Origin: DATMQA01 sp035566895
GTDB taxonomy: Bacteria; Verrucomicrobiota; Verrucomicrobiia; Limisphaerales; UBA8199
Direction: 5' to 3'
Assembly: GCA_035566895.1 (NCBI GenBank)
Contig: DATMQA010000072.1
Span: 1-56,484, forward strand
DNA: 56,484 nucleotides
The notes beneath the pieces were generated by a model that did no database searches, was not told the DNA's origin, and was given only the letters and a program-made list of their open reading frames with translations. The first letter of the stretch is position 1. Every line of letters starts with the position of its first letter. The translations under genes were made by a program, and so were the position numbers. Positions 7,170 through 16,493 of this stretch are shown here, piece after piece.

Positions 7170-8552
7170 TCAAGGGTTTGGGACATTGGATTTCGGGTTT
7201 CGGATTTCGGACATCTGTTCCCGCCACTTTTCAAGGCGCTCTTTGATCTTCTTTTCCACTCCTTGATCGGAGGGCTCGTAATAGCGCTTGTCGGCGCCGA
7301 GATAATCCTGCGGGACAAAATGGCCGGGAAAATCGTGAGCGTATTTGTAATCTTGTCCATGGCCGAGGCGTTTGGCGCCTGAGTAATGGCTGTCACGCAA
7401 ATGCTCCGGGACCGCAAGGGTGCGGCCGGATTCGACATCTTTCATGGCGGCGCCGATGGCCGTGACGGTGCTGTTGCTTTTGGGGGCGGTGGCGATGTAA
7501 ATCGTCGCCTCCGCCAGCGGAATACGGGCTTCGGGCCAACCGATGAATTCCGCCGCTTGAAAAGCCGCGTTGGCCAGGACCAGCGCCATCGGGTCGGCCA
7601 ATCCGACATCCTCGGCCGCGTGGATGACGATTCGGCGCGCGATAAACCGCGGGTCCTCGCCGGCATGAATCATTTTGGCGAGCCAGTAAAGGGCGGCATC
7701 CGGATCGCTGCCGCGCATGGATTTAATGAAGGCCGAGATGGTATCGTAATGCGCGTCTTCGTCGTCATACACCACCGCCTTTTTCTGAATGCTCTGCTCC
7801 GCAACCGACAGGTCGATGGGCACGACTCCGCTCGGGTCGGGCGCCGTGGTCAGCGCCGCGATTTCCAAAGCGTTGAGGGCTTTGCGCGCATCGCCATCCG
7901 AGAGTTTGGCCAGGTGCCGCAACGCCGGTTCCCCGGCCTGGATTTTCAAATAGCCTAATCCTCGCTCCGGGTCGGACAGCGCGCGCTGCAGCAGCGCGTA
8001 GAGGTCTTCCTCGGTGAGGGGCCGCAGTTCGAAAATCTGGGAGCGGGAAACCAAAGGGGAATTGACAAAGAAGAAAGGGTTGTGCGTGGTCGCGCCGATC
8101 AGCCGTACCACACCGCCCTCGACATCGGGCAGCAAGACGTCCTGCTGGGCCTTGTTGAAGCGGTGGATTTCGTCGATGAAAAGGATCGTGGACTGGCGGG
8201 TGTTTTCCAGGCGGTTGGCGGCCCCTGCCAGCACCCGCCGCATGTCGGCGACGTTGGACTCGACGCCGCTGAGGCGTTCGAATTTGCTTTTGGTCTGGCG
8301 GGCGATGATCTGCGCGAGCGAAGTTTTGCCGGTGCCAGGCGGCCCGTAAAAAATCAGCGATTGAATCCGGTCAGCTTCGATGGCGCGCCGGAGCAGTTGG
8401 CCCGGACCAAGGATGTGGGATTGGCCGACGAACTCGTTCAGGCCGCGGGGCCGCATGCGCGCGGCCAGAGGCTGGTGGCGCTGGTGTTCGACCGCGGGCG
8501 CGCCCTCGAGCTGGGGAGCAGGGGCTTGGGAGAACAGGTCATCACGCGCCAT
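7170..8552 (-). CDS. rarA: Replication-associated recombination protein A (AAA+ ATPase)
   Basis: A 460-residue clamp-loader-like AAA+ protein of the RarA/MgsA/WRNIP1 family, acting at stalled replication forks. Walker A is FYGPPGTGKTSLAQ, Walker B is ILFIDEIHRFNKAQQD, sensor-1 is LIGATTHNPFF, and the C-terminal MgsA oligomerisation region contains SDGDARKALNALE and MRGSDPDAALYWLAKM. The domain end is normal (DQGVEKKIKERLEKWREQM), after which about 14 residues (SEIRNPKSNVPNP) are encoded by a 7-bp tandem tract (7181-7215). The true C-terminus has therefore been extended by repeat DNA. Upstream, 8603-8650 holds an 8-bp tract. Confidence 0.95.
   Translation of the reverse strand: MARDDLFSQAPAPQLEGAPAVEHQRHQPLAARMRPRGLNEFVGQSHILGPGQLLRRAIEADRIQSLIFYGPPGTGKTSLAQIIARQTKSKFERLSGVESNVADMRRVLAGAANRLENTRQSTILFIDEIHRFNKAQQDVLLPDVEGGVVRLIGATTHNPFFFVNSPLVSRSQIFELRPLTEEDLYALLQRALSDPERGLGYLKIQAGEPALRHLAKLSDGDARKALNALEIAALTTAPDPSGVVPIDLSVAEQSIQKKAVVYDDEDAHYDTISAFIKSMRGSDPDAALYWLAKMIHAGEDPRFIARRIVIHAAEDVGLADPMALVLANAAFQAAEFIGWPEARIPLAEATIYIATAPKSNSTVTAIGAAMKDVESGRTLAVPEHLRDSHYSGAKRLGHGQDYKYAHDFPGHFVPQDYLGADKRYYEPSDQGVEKKIKERLEKWREQMSEIRNPKSNVPNP
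7181..7215. repeat. Five-unit heptamer tract at the 3' end of rarA
   Basis: Five 7-bp units on the plus strand: GGACATT, GGATTTC, GGGTTTC, GGATTTC, GGACATC. It encodes residues about 446-457 of RarA on the minus strand, in frame. Confidence 0.85.
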
Positions 8553-9117
8553 GGGTCCAACATAACAGGTCGTAAGGGGGTTGGGAAGGGAGGGTGGGGC
8601 AATGGAGTGATGGAGTGAAGGAGTGTTGGATTAATGGATAAATGGATTGAAGGGCGCCACCCGGAAAGGGCCTTTACATCAACTTGCGGGTTTGCCGCAT
8701 TACTCCAGCACGGCATTACTCCGTTACGTCCATTGTTCTGCGCCAAGGTTGTCCGATTTCGGTGTCCCGCCGGCGCTGCAGTACAAAAGAAACCCCGCCA
8801 TTGCCGTGTGTAACAGTTCCTTTGAACTTCTTAGAAACAGGTGGGACCCGCCGGCTTGCTTTCGACTTCCAATCAAGGCCTGTCGGCCACAAACTCAGCT
8901 CTGATCCCGTGAGTTATTAACTACGGTTCAAGGACATAGTTTCTATTCACGAGCATAGGCAGGGTAAATTCAAAAATTACACCCTGGCTTTTCATTCCAA
9001 AGAACGAGCGTCGCGCTGCCATACGGACGCTTGCTGTAGCCAACTATCGTCGATGGTTTGGTTTTCTCAAGGAAAAAATTTACAAAAAAAGCTCCGCCCC
9101 AAAAAATTCTCCTTGAA
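8553..9117. other. Intergenic region with 8-bp tandem tract
   Basis: No convincing gene in 565 bp between rarA and the CheY-like gene. It holds a perfect-period 8-bp tract at 8603-8650. A and T become frequent after 9040, including poly-A runs near 9073-9090 just before the end of the regulator gene, possibly part of its 3' end signal. Short reading frames here encode only repeat-derived low-complexity peptides. Confidence 0.6.
8603..8650. repeat. Six-unit octamer tract
   Basis: Six exact-length 8-bp units: TGGAGTGA, TGGAGTGA, AGGAGTGT, TGGATTAA, TGGATAAA, TGGATTGA. The word TGGATTAA is also the unit of the tract inside the DUF3631 gene at 19791-19908. Confidence 0.85.
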
Positions 9118-9555
9118 TCAATCCACACTGGCGGGGACTCGTGCGGGCAGGGGTTTTCGCGCCGGCGAATCTTCGGGGGTTTCCGGAGGGTGCGCCAGCA
9201 AGAGCTTAATCCGGGACACCAGCAGTTCCGGACTGACTGGTTTTGTGACATAGTCGGTGGCGCCGGACTCCAACCCGGCCAACCGGGTGATTTCACTGGT
9301 CAGGCCAGTAACCACGAGAATCGGCAGGGCGGCGGTAGCGCGGTCGCGGCGGAGGGTTTCGCAGACCGCGAATCCGTCCAGTTCCGGCAGCACCAAATCC
9401 AGCACCACCAGGTCCGGGGATACGGAGCGGGCTTTTTTCAACGCTTCGATACCATTAGTGGCCGTGGCTACGGAAAAACCGGCGTGTTTCAAATTCAACC
9501 GGAACAACTCAAGCAATTCGGTATTATCTTCGACAATTAGAATTTTCTTTCGCAT
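9118..9555 (-). CDS. CheY-like single-domain response regulator
   Basis: A receiver domain of about 145 residues. I chose ATG 9555 (MRKKILIVEDNTELL) because the receiver fold starts directly there and a GGAG lies upstream; the frame stays open to 9621 with 22 extra unconserved residues. The acidic pocket is ILIVEDN, the phospho-acceptor is Asp53 in LVVLDLVLPELDG, Thr and Lys follow in ILVVTG and DYVTKPVSPELL. There is no output domain, only a Pro/Arg-rich tail (PPETPEDSPARKPLPARVP). It probably signals by protein contact. It is transcribed away from the kinase/regulator pair at 9848-13743 and may or may not be part of that pathway. Confidence 0.9.
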   Translation of the reverse strand: MRKKILIVEDNTELLELFRLNLKHAGFSVATATNGIEALKKARSVSPDLVVLDLVLPELDGFAVCETLRRDRATAALPILVVTGLTSEITRLAGLESGATDYVTKPVSPELLVSRIKLLLAHPPETPEDSPARKPLPARVPASVD

Positions 9556-9661
9556 ATCCAATCCCCAACTCCGCGCAGAGGGCAACCCGGTTCCGGGGCT
9601 AAGAGTGCCGGGTGCTGACAATCCAACATTCCGACCTTAGCACAAACAATGCCGACTGAAG

Positions 9662-9813
9662 CTCCAAACTCCAAACTTCAAACTCCAGGAAAACTCCAAA
9701 TTCCAAGCGTCAAATTTCAAGAACCTCGAATATCGCGCGTTGTGGCCTGTTTCCAGCCGGCCATCGAATTTGGAAGTTGGTGGAGTTTGGTGTTTGGTGT
9801 TTTCTTTGGGGTT
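9662..9813. repeat. Facing heptamer tracts (CTCCAAA and its inverse)
   Basis: The left tract, 9662-9721, has 7-bp units (CTCCAAA, CTCCAAA, CTTCAAA, CTCCAGG, a 4-bp slip, CTCCAAA, TTCCAAG, CGTCAAA, TTTCAAG). The right tract, about 9767-9813, carries the complementary word (TTTGGAG/TTTGGTG) and could pair with the left one. Together they form a long imperfect inverted repeat upstream of the kinase gene. Confidence 0.7.
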
Positions 9814-9847
9814 TGCTCTTTGTGCGTTAAAACGGCACCATCCTTCC

Positions 9848-12800
9848 GTGTTGTCGTTCGGCAAACGCTGGAAGCGCCCGCACTGCGCCGGGTTGCTCTT
9901 CGCGGTGGTTTTGTTTGGCTGCTGGGGGGGCACCACGCTCCAGGCCACCGTCGGCGGAAGGCTTTCGCAGCAGGATTTTGCCATCTGGCGCGCGGAAGGG
10001 GGGTGGCAGCCCAATACCGTCACGGCGGTGATTCAATCACACGAGGGTTATTTGTGGCTGGGCACTTATCACGGCCTGGTGCGTTACGATGGCGCGCGGT
10101 TCACGGTGTTTGATTCCAGCAACACACCGGATTTGCAGAACGGGCTCATCACGAGCCTCTACGAGGATCCCGCGGGTGTGCTCTGGATTGGGCATGAGAC
10201 CGGCCAGTTGACGCGGTATGCCGGTGGTCAATTTCGCGCGGTCAATCTCGACAAAAATTGGAGCGGAGGTGTCATCGAGGCGTTGGCGACCGATGAGGCT
10301 GGAGATTTGTGGCTGCTGAATGACAGCGGAATGCTCTACCGGGTGCGCGACGGCCAGACAGCGAAAGCTCCCGGCGGCGCGTCACCGACGCGCAAGGTGG
10401 CCCTGGCGCGAGCCCGGAACGGGAAGCTCTGGGTGGTGGCCAACGGCACGGTCGCGAGCCTGGAAAAGAACAAGGTAGAGCCGTTCCAGTTCGCCGAGGC
10501 GCAAGGGACGGATTATTATGACCGCGTACTGCCGGCGCGTGAGGGCGGAGTTTGGGTGTTGGGAAACGAGCGCATTCGCCGATGGCGGCAGGGCCGGTGG
10601 GCGGCGGAAATGGATTTTCGCGCGCCGCCGGCCGTGACCTGTTTGCTCGAGACACGCAGCGGGAACCTCCTGGCGGGCACTTTGCGAGATGGTCTTTATT
10701 TGCTGCGTCCAGGAACGGACGCGCTGCACTTCAGCCGCACCAATGGCTTGTCGCATAATTGGGTGCGCGCGCTGTGCGAAGACCATGAAGGCAACATCTG
10801 GATCGGGACTGGCGGCGGTTTCGATAATCTGCGGCCGCGCAAGGTCCAAATGCTTAGCGAGGCCGGCGGCTGGGAAGGCTGCGCGGTGCTCTCGTTTTCG
10901 GTGAGCGCGGACGGTTCGGCCTGGATCGGCACCGAGGGGGCCGGGTTATACCACTACGCGCAGGAGCACTGGACCACTTACGGCGTATCCAGCGGCTTGT
11001 CGAACGCGTTTGTGTGGTCAGTCCTGGAAACCAAACCGGGGGAGCTGTATGTGGGGACCTGGGGCGGAGGACTGGTGGTCAAAAAGGGCGAGCGGTTCGA
11101 GTCGCCGGGGGACCTGTGCCAGGTGACGGAGCCGGTGGTGGCGATGTATTCGGGCCAGCACGGCGAATTATGGGTGGGCACGACGAGCGGTTTGCGGCGC
11201 TATGAAAACGGCAAACTGGTTTGGTCCGCGGGCAAAGAGAAGCTCGCCTTGCCGGACGTGAGGGCGATCACCGAATCGGTGGACGGCACCTTGTGGTTCG
11301 GGATGTCGGGGGGCGGGCTGGGATATCTGAAGGAGGGCGTGCTGAAGCAATTTCAAAAAGGCGACGGGCTGGGCAGTGACCTGATTGTCGCTCTGTACGC
11401 GGAACCGGACGGCACGCTGTGGTGCGGAAGCTCGGATAACGGGCTGACGCGGTTGAAGCAGGGGAAGTTTGCGGTGATCAGCACCAGGCAAGGCCTGCCG
11501 AACAGCATCATCTCACACATCGTCGACGACGAAGCGGGCAATCTATGGCTGGGTTCACAGCGGGGGATTTTCCGGGCCAGCAAGGCGGACCTGCACCGGT
11601 GCGCGGATGGACAGGCAGGGACGGTGCCTTGCCTGAGCTATGGCAAAGATGAGGGACTTTCGTCGCTGAGCTGTTCGGGCGGCTTTCAACCCGGGGCTTG
11701 CCGGACGACCGATGGCCGGCTCTGGTTTCCCACGGCAACAGGTTTAGCGATCATTGATCCGGCCAAAGTCAGCACCAACGCCGTGCCTCCGCCGGTGGTC
11801 ATCGAGGAGGTGCTGGTGGATGGCGCGTCGCTGGACCCCAAAGCGGTGGCGGCCTCGGCGATGGAGAGCGGAGTGAGCGGGAAATTGGATGAATCGGAGA
11901 ATGGAGGGCAGAGCGGGTTGGAGGGGACTTCCCACTCCGCCACTGGTCCGTTCGCGCACATATCGATGGAGAGCCGCGGCCATCCGGCGGGTGCGCGGCT
12001 ACAACGGCTGCGGATCGCTCCCGGGCATCATCAGTTCGAGTTCCATTACACGGGCCTGAGCTTTGCGGCACCGGGGAAAGTGCTTTTCAGGTACCGGCTC
12101 GAGGGCCTGGAGCCGGGATGGAGTGAGCCGGTAACCGACCGGGTGGTACATTATAGCTACCTGCGACCGGGGGACTACACGTTTCAGGTTATTGCCTGCA
12201 ATAACGATGGCATCTGGAATGACACCGGCGCGGCGCTGTCTTTTACGACGCTGCCACACTTTTGGCAGACCTGGTCGTTTGAGATTGCCTCGATGGTTTC
12301 GGGAGCGGCGGCGGTCGGTTACGGGGTGTTATGGGCCACGCGGCGGCGGGTGCGCCGGAAGCTGGAGCAGTTGGAGCGGCAGCGAGCGCTGGAGCGCGAG
12401 CGCGCGCGCATCGCCCGCGATATCCATGACGACCTGGGCGCCAGCCTCACGCGCATCGGCATGTTGAGTCAATCGGTCCGGAGCGAAATCCAGAACCAGC
12501 CGCAGGCGGCGGCGGACGTGGACCAGATTTACCATACCGCCCGGGAATTGACGCGGGCGATGGACGAGATTGTTTGGGCGGTCAATCCGAAGCATGACAC
12601 GCTGGACAGCTTGGTGACCTACCTGGGGCGGTTCGCGCAGAATTTTCTGAGCGCTGCGGCCATTCGCTGCCGCCTGGACGTGCCGATGTATTTGCCGGCA
12701 TGGGCGCTGACTTCCGAGATCCGGCACAACGTCTTTCTGGCCTTGAAAGAAGCCCTCAACAACGTGGTCAAACACGCGGAGGCAACCGAGGTGCGCATTT

Positions 12801-13063
12801 CGCTTGAGCTGGCGCCGGGCGGGTTCCTGCTGGTGATTGCCGACAATGGACGGGGATTCGATTGGGCGGTGCTGCAGGCCCGGGCCGAGGCGCCGGCCGA
12901 CGGGGTGCGGCTGGCCGGGGGCAACGGAGTGTTGAACATGCGCCGGCGCCTGGAAGAAATTGGGGGCAGTTGCGAATGGAATACGGCGCCGGGTGAAGGC
13001 ACGAGAGTCAAACTGAGCGTGGCCGTCATCAAAATACATGACAATCGCTTTGCCGAAGCATGA
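9848..13063 (+). CDS. Two-component regulator-propeller sensor histidine kinase
   Basis: A very large kinase. The frame opens at ATG 9740, but that start lies within repeat DNA; GTG 9848 gives a clean signal peptide (GLLFAVVLFGCW), so I prefer it (1071 residues). Domains: about 600 residues of Reg_prop beta-propeller repeats (motifs such as GYLWLGTYHGLVRYDG and GNIWIGTGGGFDNL), a Y_Y_Y domain (HHQFEFHYTGLSFAAPG), one membrane helix, a HisKA_3 dimerisation domain with the phospho-His in ARDIHDDLGASLTRIG, and a HATPase (EALNNVVKHAEATEV, ADNGRGFDW, GNGVLNMRRRLEEIGG). Such sensors detect polysaccharide fragments in the periplasm. A low-complexity insert lies just before the Y_Y_Y domain. It overlaps the next gene by ATGA and is its obvious kinase. 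Confidence 0.93.
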   Translation: MLSFGKRWKRPHCAGLLFAVVLFGCWGGTTLQATVGGRLSQQDFAIWRAEGGWQPNTVTAVIQSHEGYLWLGTYHGLVRYDGARFTVFDSSNTPDLQNGLITSLYEDPAGVLWIGHETGQLTRYAGGQFRAVNLDKNWSGGVIEALATDEAGDLWLLNDSGMLYRVRDGQTAKAPGGASPTRKVALARARNGKLWVVANGTVASLEKNKVEPFQFAEAQGTDYYDRVLPAREGGVWVLGNERIRRWRQGRWAAEMDFRAPPAVTCLLETRSGNLLAGTLRDGLYLLRPGTDALHFSRTNGLSHNWVRALCEDHEGNIWIGTGGGFDNLRPRKVQMLSEAGGWEGCAVLSFSVSADGSAWIGTEGAGLYHYAQEHWTTYGVSSGLSNAFVWSVLETKPGELYVGTWGGGLVVKKGERFESPGDLCQVTEPVVAMYSGQHGELWVGTTSGLRRYENGKLVWSAGKEKLALPDVRAITESVDGTLWFGMSGGGLGYLKEGVLKQFQKGDGLGSDLIVALYAEPDGTLWCGSSDNGLTRLKQGKFAVISTRQGLPNSIISHIVDDEAGNLWLGSQRGIFRASKADLHRCADGQAGTVPCLSYGKDEGLSSLSCSGGFQPGACRTTDGRLWFPTATGLAIIDPAKVSTNAVPPPVVIEEVLVDGASLDPKAVAASAMESGVSGKLDESENGGQSGLEGTSHSATGPFAHISMESRGHPAGARLQRLRIAPGHHQFEFHYTGLSFAAPGKVLFRYRLEGLEPGWSEPVTDRVVHYSYLRPGDYTFQVIACNNDGIWNDTGAALSFTTLPHFWQTWSFEIASMVSGAAAVGYGVLWATRRRVRRKLEQLERQRALERERARIARDIHDDLGASLTRIGMLSQSVRSEIQNQPQAAADVDQIYHTARELTRAMDEIVWAVNPKHDTLDSLVTYLGRFAQNFLSAAAIRCRLDVPMYLPAWALTSEIRHNVFLALKEALNNVVKHAEATEVRISLELAPGGFLLVIADNGRGFDWAVLQARAEAPADGVRLAGGNGVLNMRRRLEEIGGSCEWNTAPGEGTRVKLSVAVIKIHDNRFAEA

Positions 13064-13743
13064 AGTATAAAGAAGGTGTGGCGATAGCCGTATCGATCGT
13101 AGAAGACGACGCGCAAGCCCGGAAGATTCTGGCGGGCTGGATCAACCGCGCGTCGGGGTTTCGTTTAGCGGGCGAATGGGGGGACGCGGAGAGCGCTTTG
13201 ACACTGCTGCCGCAGAAGAAACCCAATGTGGTCTTGATGGATATCAACCTTCCGGGGATAAGCGGCGTCGAGGCAGTGCGCAAGCTCAAGCCCAGTCTGC
13301 CGGAAACTCAGTTTGTGATGCTGACGGTGTATGAAGACGCCGACCACATCTATAACGCGCTGGCGGCGGGGGCGAGCGGCTATTTGCTCAAGCAGACCCC
13401 GCGCGAGGAACTGCTCAGCGCACTGCAGGAAGTCCATCACGGCGGCTCGCCGATGACCAGCAACATCGCCAGAAAAGTCGTGCAATCTTTCCGGCAGGCG
13501 CAGGCGACGGGGTCCGGCGGGGAAGCGCTTTCGCCGCGGGAGCAGGAAGTGCTGGACCTTCTGGCGCGGGGGTATCTGTACAAGGAAATCGCCGAGCGGT
13601 TGAATATCAGCGTGCCCACGGTCAACACCTACGTGCGCCGGATGTACGAAAAACTTCACGTGCGCTCGCGCGCGCAAGCGGTGGCGAAGTACGCCCACCT
13701 GGCGCACGGGGAAGAGCGGCCGCCGGCCGGGGCGAGGGCATAG
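13060..13743 (+). CDS. NarL/LuxR-type response regulator
   Basis: A 227-residue DNA-binding response regulator. The receiver domain shows VSIVEDDAQARK, phospho-acceptor Asp61 in VVLMDINLPGISG, and the conserved Thr and Lys in MLTVYEDA and YLLKQTPREELL. The C-terminal LuxR helix-turn-helix reads LSPREQEVLDLLARGY and then YKEIAERLNISVPTVNTYVR. Its ATG overlaps the kinase stop, so the pair is made in fixed ratio. The two secreted paralogues directly downstream share a 26-bp upstream motif, making them candidate targets. Confidence 0.95.
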   Translation: MKYKEGVAIAVSIVEDDAQARKILAGWINRASGFRLAGEWGDAESALTLLPQKKPNVVLMDINLPGISGVEAVRKLKPSLPETQFVMLTVYEDADHIYNALAAGASGYLLKQTPREELLSALQEVHHGGSPMTSNIARKVVQSFRQAQATGSGGEALSPREQEVLDLLARGYLYKEIAERLNISVPTVNTYVRRMYEKLHVRSRAQAVAKYAHLAHGEERPPAGARA

Positions 13744-14102
13744 CGCGGCCGGGGCGCAGATTTTCAAGCTTCTTTGTAAAGCAGGTTTTCAACCTACTGC
13801 CGGCCGGCGCCAGGGGTCTTTCGGGTCTGTGCTCCATGGCCAGGCGGAAGGCTGCCGATTAGAAATCGGCGCTACACCAGATTAAAAATCTGCGCTGTTC
13901 CTTCGGGGCGCGCCGGCTTCATTTCGTGTGGCCCTGCATCGGAAGGCGCCTTATGGCTGTCATGAGTTTTGATGACATGTCGGATTAGAGGTAAGCGTGG
14001 TAAAGTATCTTCCAGTTACCCGATACCGATATGAACGAACGCCCGTTGGCCGGCAAATCATAACCGAGCATGAACTCCGACCCCATCCCCCCCGAAAGAA
14101 AC
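13744..14102. other. Intergenic region with stacked REP-like hairpins and a shared upstream motif
   Basis: No gene seen. At least three short hairpins stand in a row: GCAGGTT-TTC-AACCTAC (13781-13797, one mismatch), GCCGATT-AGA-AATCGGC (13854-13870) and CAGATT-AAA-AATCTG (13878-13892). A partial fourth of the same style lies near 13757. The motif at 13956-13981 is described separately. Confidence 0.65.
13956..13981 (+). promoter_or_regulatory. Conserved motif upstream of the first secreted paralogue
   Basis: GCTGTC, 5 bp, then TTTTGATGACATGTC. The same two blocks with the same 5-bp spacing occur at 16494-16519 upstream of the second paralogue. GACATGTC is a palindrome. It could be an operator or an activator site, plausibly for the adjacent NarL-type regulator; that is inference. 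Confidence 0.5.
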
Positions 14103-16298
14103 ATGAAAACCATTAGCAGGCTACCGCACACCCATATGAAATTCAATTCCGCAAGGCTCGGACGTTGCACCAAAAGCGCCAGTTTGGCGTTGGCCCTGCT
14201 CGTGCTTGTGCCGGCCAGCCGCGCAAACGTGCACGTCGTCAGCACCTTTGACAATGCGTCGAGCGTTACCACCGGCTGGTATGTTCAAAACTGGAATGGG
14301 AGCACTATCTACTCCAACGCCTGGTCCACCAATGACGCTCATGGCAGCGCGAGCTCGGGGAGCATGGGCATGTACACATCTTTCGCCACCAACCAAACCG
14401 GCGATGTCTTCCGCTTGCCCCTCAATGATTTCAATGGCAGCGGCTACACCGCCGTTGAATTCGACGCAAAAGTGGACCCAGCCTCCTCGCTGGATCGGTA
14501 TGGAAGCGCCTGCGCCTACCAGGTCGGCGTCTTCACCACCAGCGCCTACAACTACCATGCCAACTATATGAACATCAATCCGGTGTCAACCAACAACGGC
14601 TGGGCGCACTACGTGGTGGCCGCCAGCGCCATCGGCGGCGTGTCCGAATGGGCTGACATCAAGGAGATCTTTATCCAGAACACCGACGGCAACTACACCA
14701 ATAGCGTTACTAATCTTAATCTTTGCATCACTTACATTGACAACCTTGTGTTCACCGGACCCAGCCCCACTTATTCAAACATAGTCGTGGAAACCTTCGA
14801 CGACGCCAGCTTCCTCAAAAGCGCCTTCACCAATTGGTATGGCAAGCCCGTCACCATGATTTGGACTACCAATGACGCCAAAGGGCTGACCAACTCGGGC
14901 TCGGCGGAAATTATCGCCACCTTCGACGGTGCTGACAACACTGATGTCATCGGCCTGTGGTTCGGGACCAACGGGATCTTCACCGGCACCTTTACCAGCA
15001 ATTCGCTCAACGGCACCCATTACAATGCCATCGAAATGGACGTCATGTGGGACACTAATCTGTCCACGGTGGATTTGACCACCTTCAACAACCACGGCGA
15101 CATATTTGGCATGCCGCTAGGAATTATTTCCGGCAATGGCGGCCAGGTCGAGGCTTGCGGCACCTCCACCACCTACATTCCCAACGGCGCATCCAACGGC
15201 TGGGTGCATATCGTGCTGCCGATGAACCCCACGTCGGCGGGCACCGACGTCGAAGGCCTCTGGTTTAAGAAGTACCAATATCAGAATACGATCAGCGGAA
15301 CGGTGGCGTATTTCATCGACAACGTTCAATTTGATGGCGGCCCCATCCTGACACCCAGGTTGCCGATGACCTTGTCAACGCCGATGGCCGGTTTGGAATG
15401 CGACAACTACGGCGGCTCTTATGACCGGGATGGTCTGGAGACGGTCGCCAATACCGTCACCTTTGTGGATACACCCTATCCATCCGTGTATAACGTCACG
15501 ATCGACCGGTTTCCCGGCGTGAATTATCAGGGTTACTCCGCCCGTGTGTACTGGGTGCCCAATGCGGCGGCCACCGAAAAGGAGCCCGACTGGAATGAGC
15601 CCACGCTGCTCATGTGCGATATCTACCGGCAGGCCAACGGCACGGCCAATGCCGTGCTGCGCTGCAAGACAAACGCGCCGGCCAGCAATGGCTCTCTTTA
15701 CGTCGGGGGGGCCGTCGGGAACCCCAGTTTTGCCTCCTCCAAAGTGCTGGGCACTTGGACTTTCACGTTCCTTAACGACACTAACATTAACATCCATGCT
15801 CCGGACGGCACGAGCACCAACCTGGCCTTCCCACTGGGGCTGGCAACCAGCGACGTGCAAAACTACTTTGGCGGTGGTGGGGGCATGGTGGTCTATTACG
15901 GCTCCTTCACGGGTGGCAGCGGCAACGCCGGACAGTATCTGGTGCTTGGCGGAGCGGGCCTGAACGCCAATGGCGTCACCAACTCAGATAATTTCACGAC
16001 GGACTCCGCTATCGACCTGAACACCTGGGTGTTGCAAGCCGACGGCGGGGCCAGCTCGGTTTACATCGTACCGCCGGACACGGACATCCGGTACTATCTG
16101 GATTGGCCCGCGACCGTCTCAGGTGAGATGGTCCAAACAAACAACGACCTCACTAATCCGGCAGGCTGGAGCACTAACGGCACTCCAGTCGGCGTTCAGG
16201 CTGGGGATCATTACCACACGGTGTGGCACACGTCGGACCTGCCGGACAATGGCACGAACGGGAACTTCTATTGGCGCCTCGTGCATCCCGGGCCATGA
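14103..16298 (+). CDS. Secreted Thr/Asn-rich protein with repeated beta-sandwich-like domains
   Basis: About 731 residues. Possible starts are ATG 14070, 14103 and 14136; all lead into the same signal peptide (SASLALALLVLVPASRA). Two related N-terminal domains follow, one opening with VVSTFDNASSVTTGWYVQNW and the other with VVETFDDASFLKSAFTNWYG. Both look like all-beta carbohydrate-binding-type modules. A third region (from about CDNYGGSYDRDGLETVANT) aligns loosely with the central part of the next gene. There is no catalytic motif that I recognise. The C-terminus ends in a GNFYWRLVHPGP-like segment seen in secreted verrucomicrobial proteins. Probably an extracellular binding or structural protein. 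It is downstream of the kinase/regulator pair. Confidence 0.72.
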   Translation: MKTISRLPHTHMKFNSARLGRCTKSASLALALLVLVPASRANVHVVSTFDNASSVTTGWYVQNWNGSTIYSNAWSTNDAHGSASSGSMGMYTSFATNQTGDVFRLPLNDFNGSGYTAVEFDAKVDPASSLDRYGSACAYQVGVFTTSAYNYHANYMNINPVSTNNGWAHYVVAASAIGGVSEWADIKEIFIQNTDGNYTNSVTNLNLCITYIDNLVFTGPSPTYSNIVVETFDDASFLKSAFTNWYGKPVTMIWTTNDAKGLTNSGSAEIIATFDGADNTDVIGLWFGTNGIFTGTFTSNSLNGTHYNAIEMDVMWDTNLSTVDLTTFNNHGDIFGMPLGIISGNGGQVEACGTSTTYIPNGASNGWVHIVLPMNPTSAGTDVEGLWFKKYQYQNTISGTVAYFIDNVQFDGGPILTPRLPMTLSTPMAGLECDNYGGSYDRDGLETVANTVTFVDTPYPSVYNVTIDRFPGVNYQGYSARVYWVPNAAATEKEPDWNEPTLLMCDIYRQANGTANAVLRCKTNAPASNGSLYVGGAVGNPSFASSKVLGTWTFTFLNDTNINIHAPDGTSTNLAFPLGLATSDVQNYFGGGGGMVVYYGSFTGGSGNAGQYLVLGGAGLNANGVTNSDNFTTDSAIDLNTWVLQADGGASSVYIVPPDTDIRYYLDWPATVSGEMVQTNNDLTNPAGWSTNGTPVGVQAGDHYHTVWHTSDLPDNGTNGNFYWRLVHPGP

Positions 16299-16464
16299 TT
16301 CAGGGGTCGCGCAAGGTTGAATCCCGGCGCCAGCTCCAACCGCAAACATCCTGACGCAGCGAATAGCTCACGAACTGCAATTCCTTTCACCGGGCTGAAG
16401 CAACACGGTGTTAACGCCAGGCGCCGGTGAAACACCCGGGAGAGTGGACACCCGACATGCCAAC

Positions 16465-16485
16465 GGCCCGTGAATGGCACGGGCC
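16465..16485 (+). terminator. GC-rich hairpin after the first secreted paralogue
   Basis: GGCCCGTG and CACGGGCC form a perfect 8-bp stem around a 5-nt loop, followed by AATTT. There is no long T run, so it could be a weak terminator or an RNA-stabilising hairpin. It lies 9 bp before the conserved upstream motif of the next gene. Confidence 0.4.
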
Positions 16486-16493
16486 AATTTACT

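Noticed and set aside
9740..9847. The longer N-terminus of the sensor kinase
   Set aside because: It is largely repeat-derived, and the signal peptide fits a start at GTG 9848.
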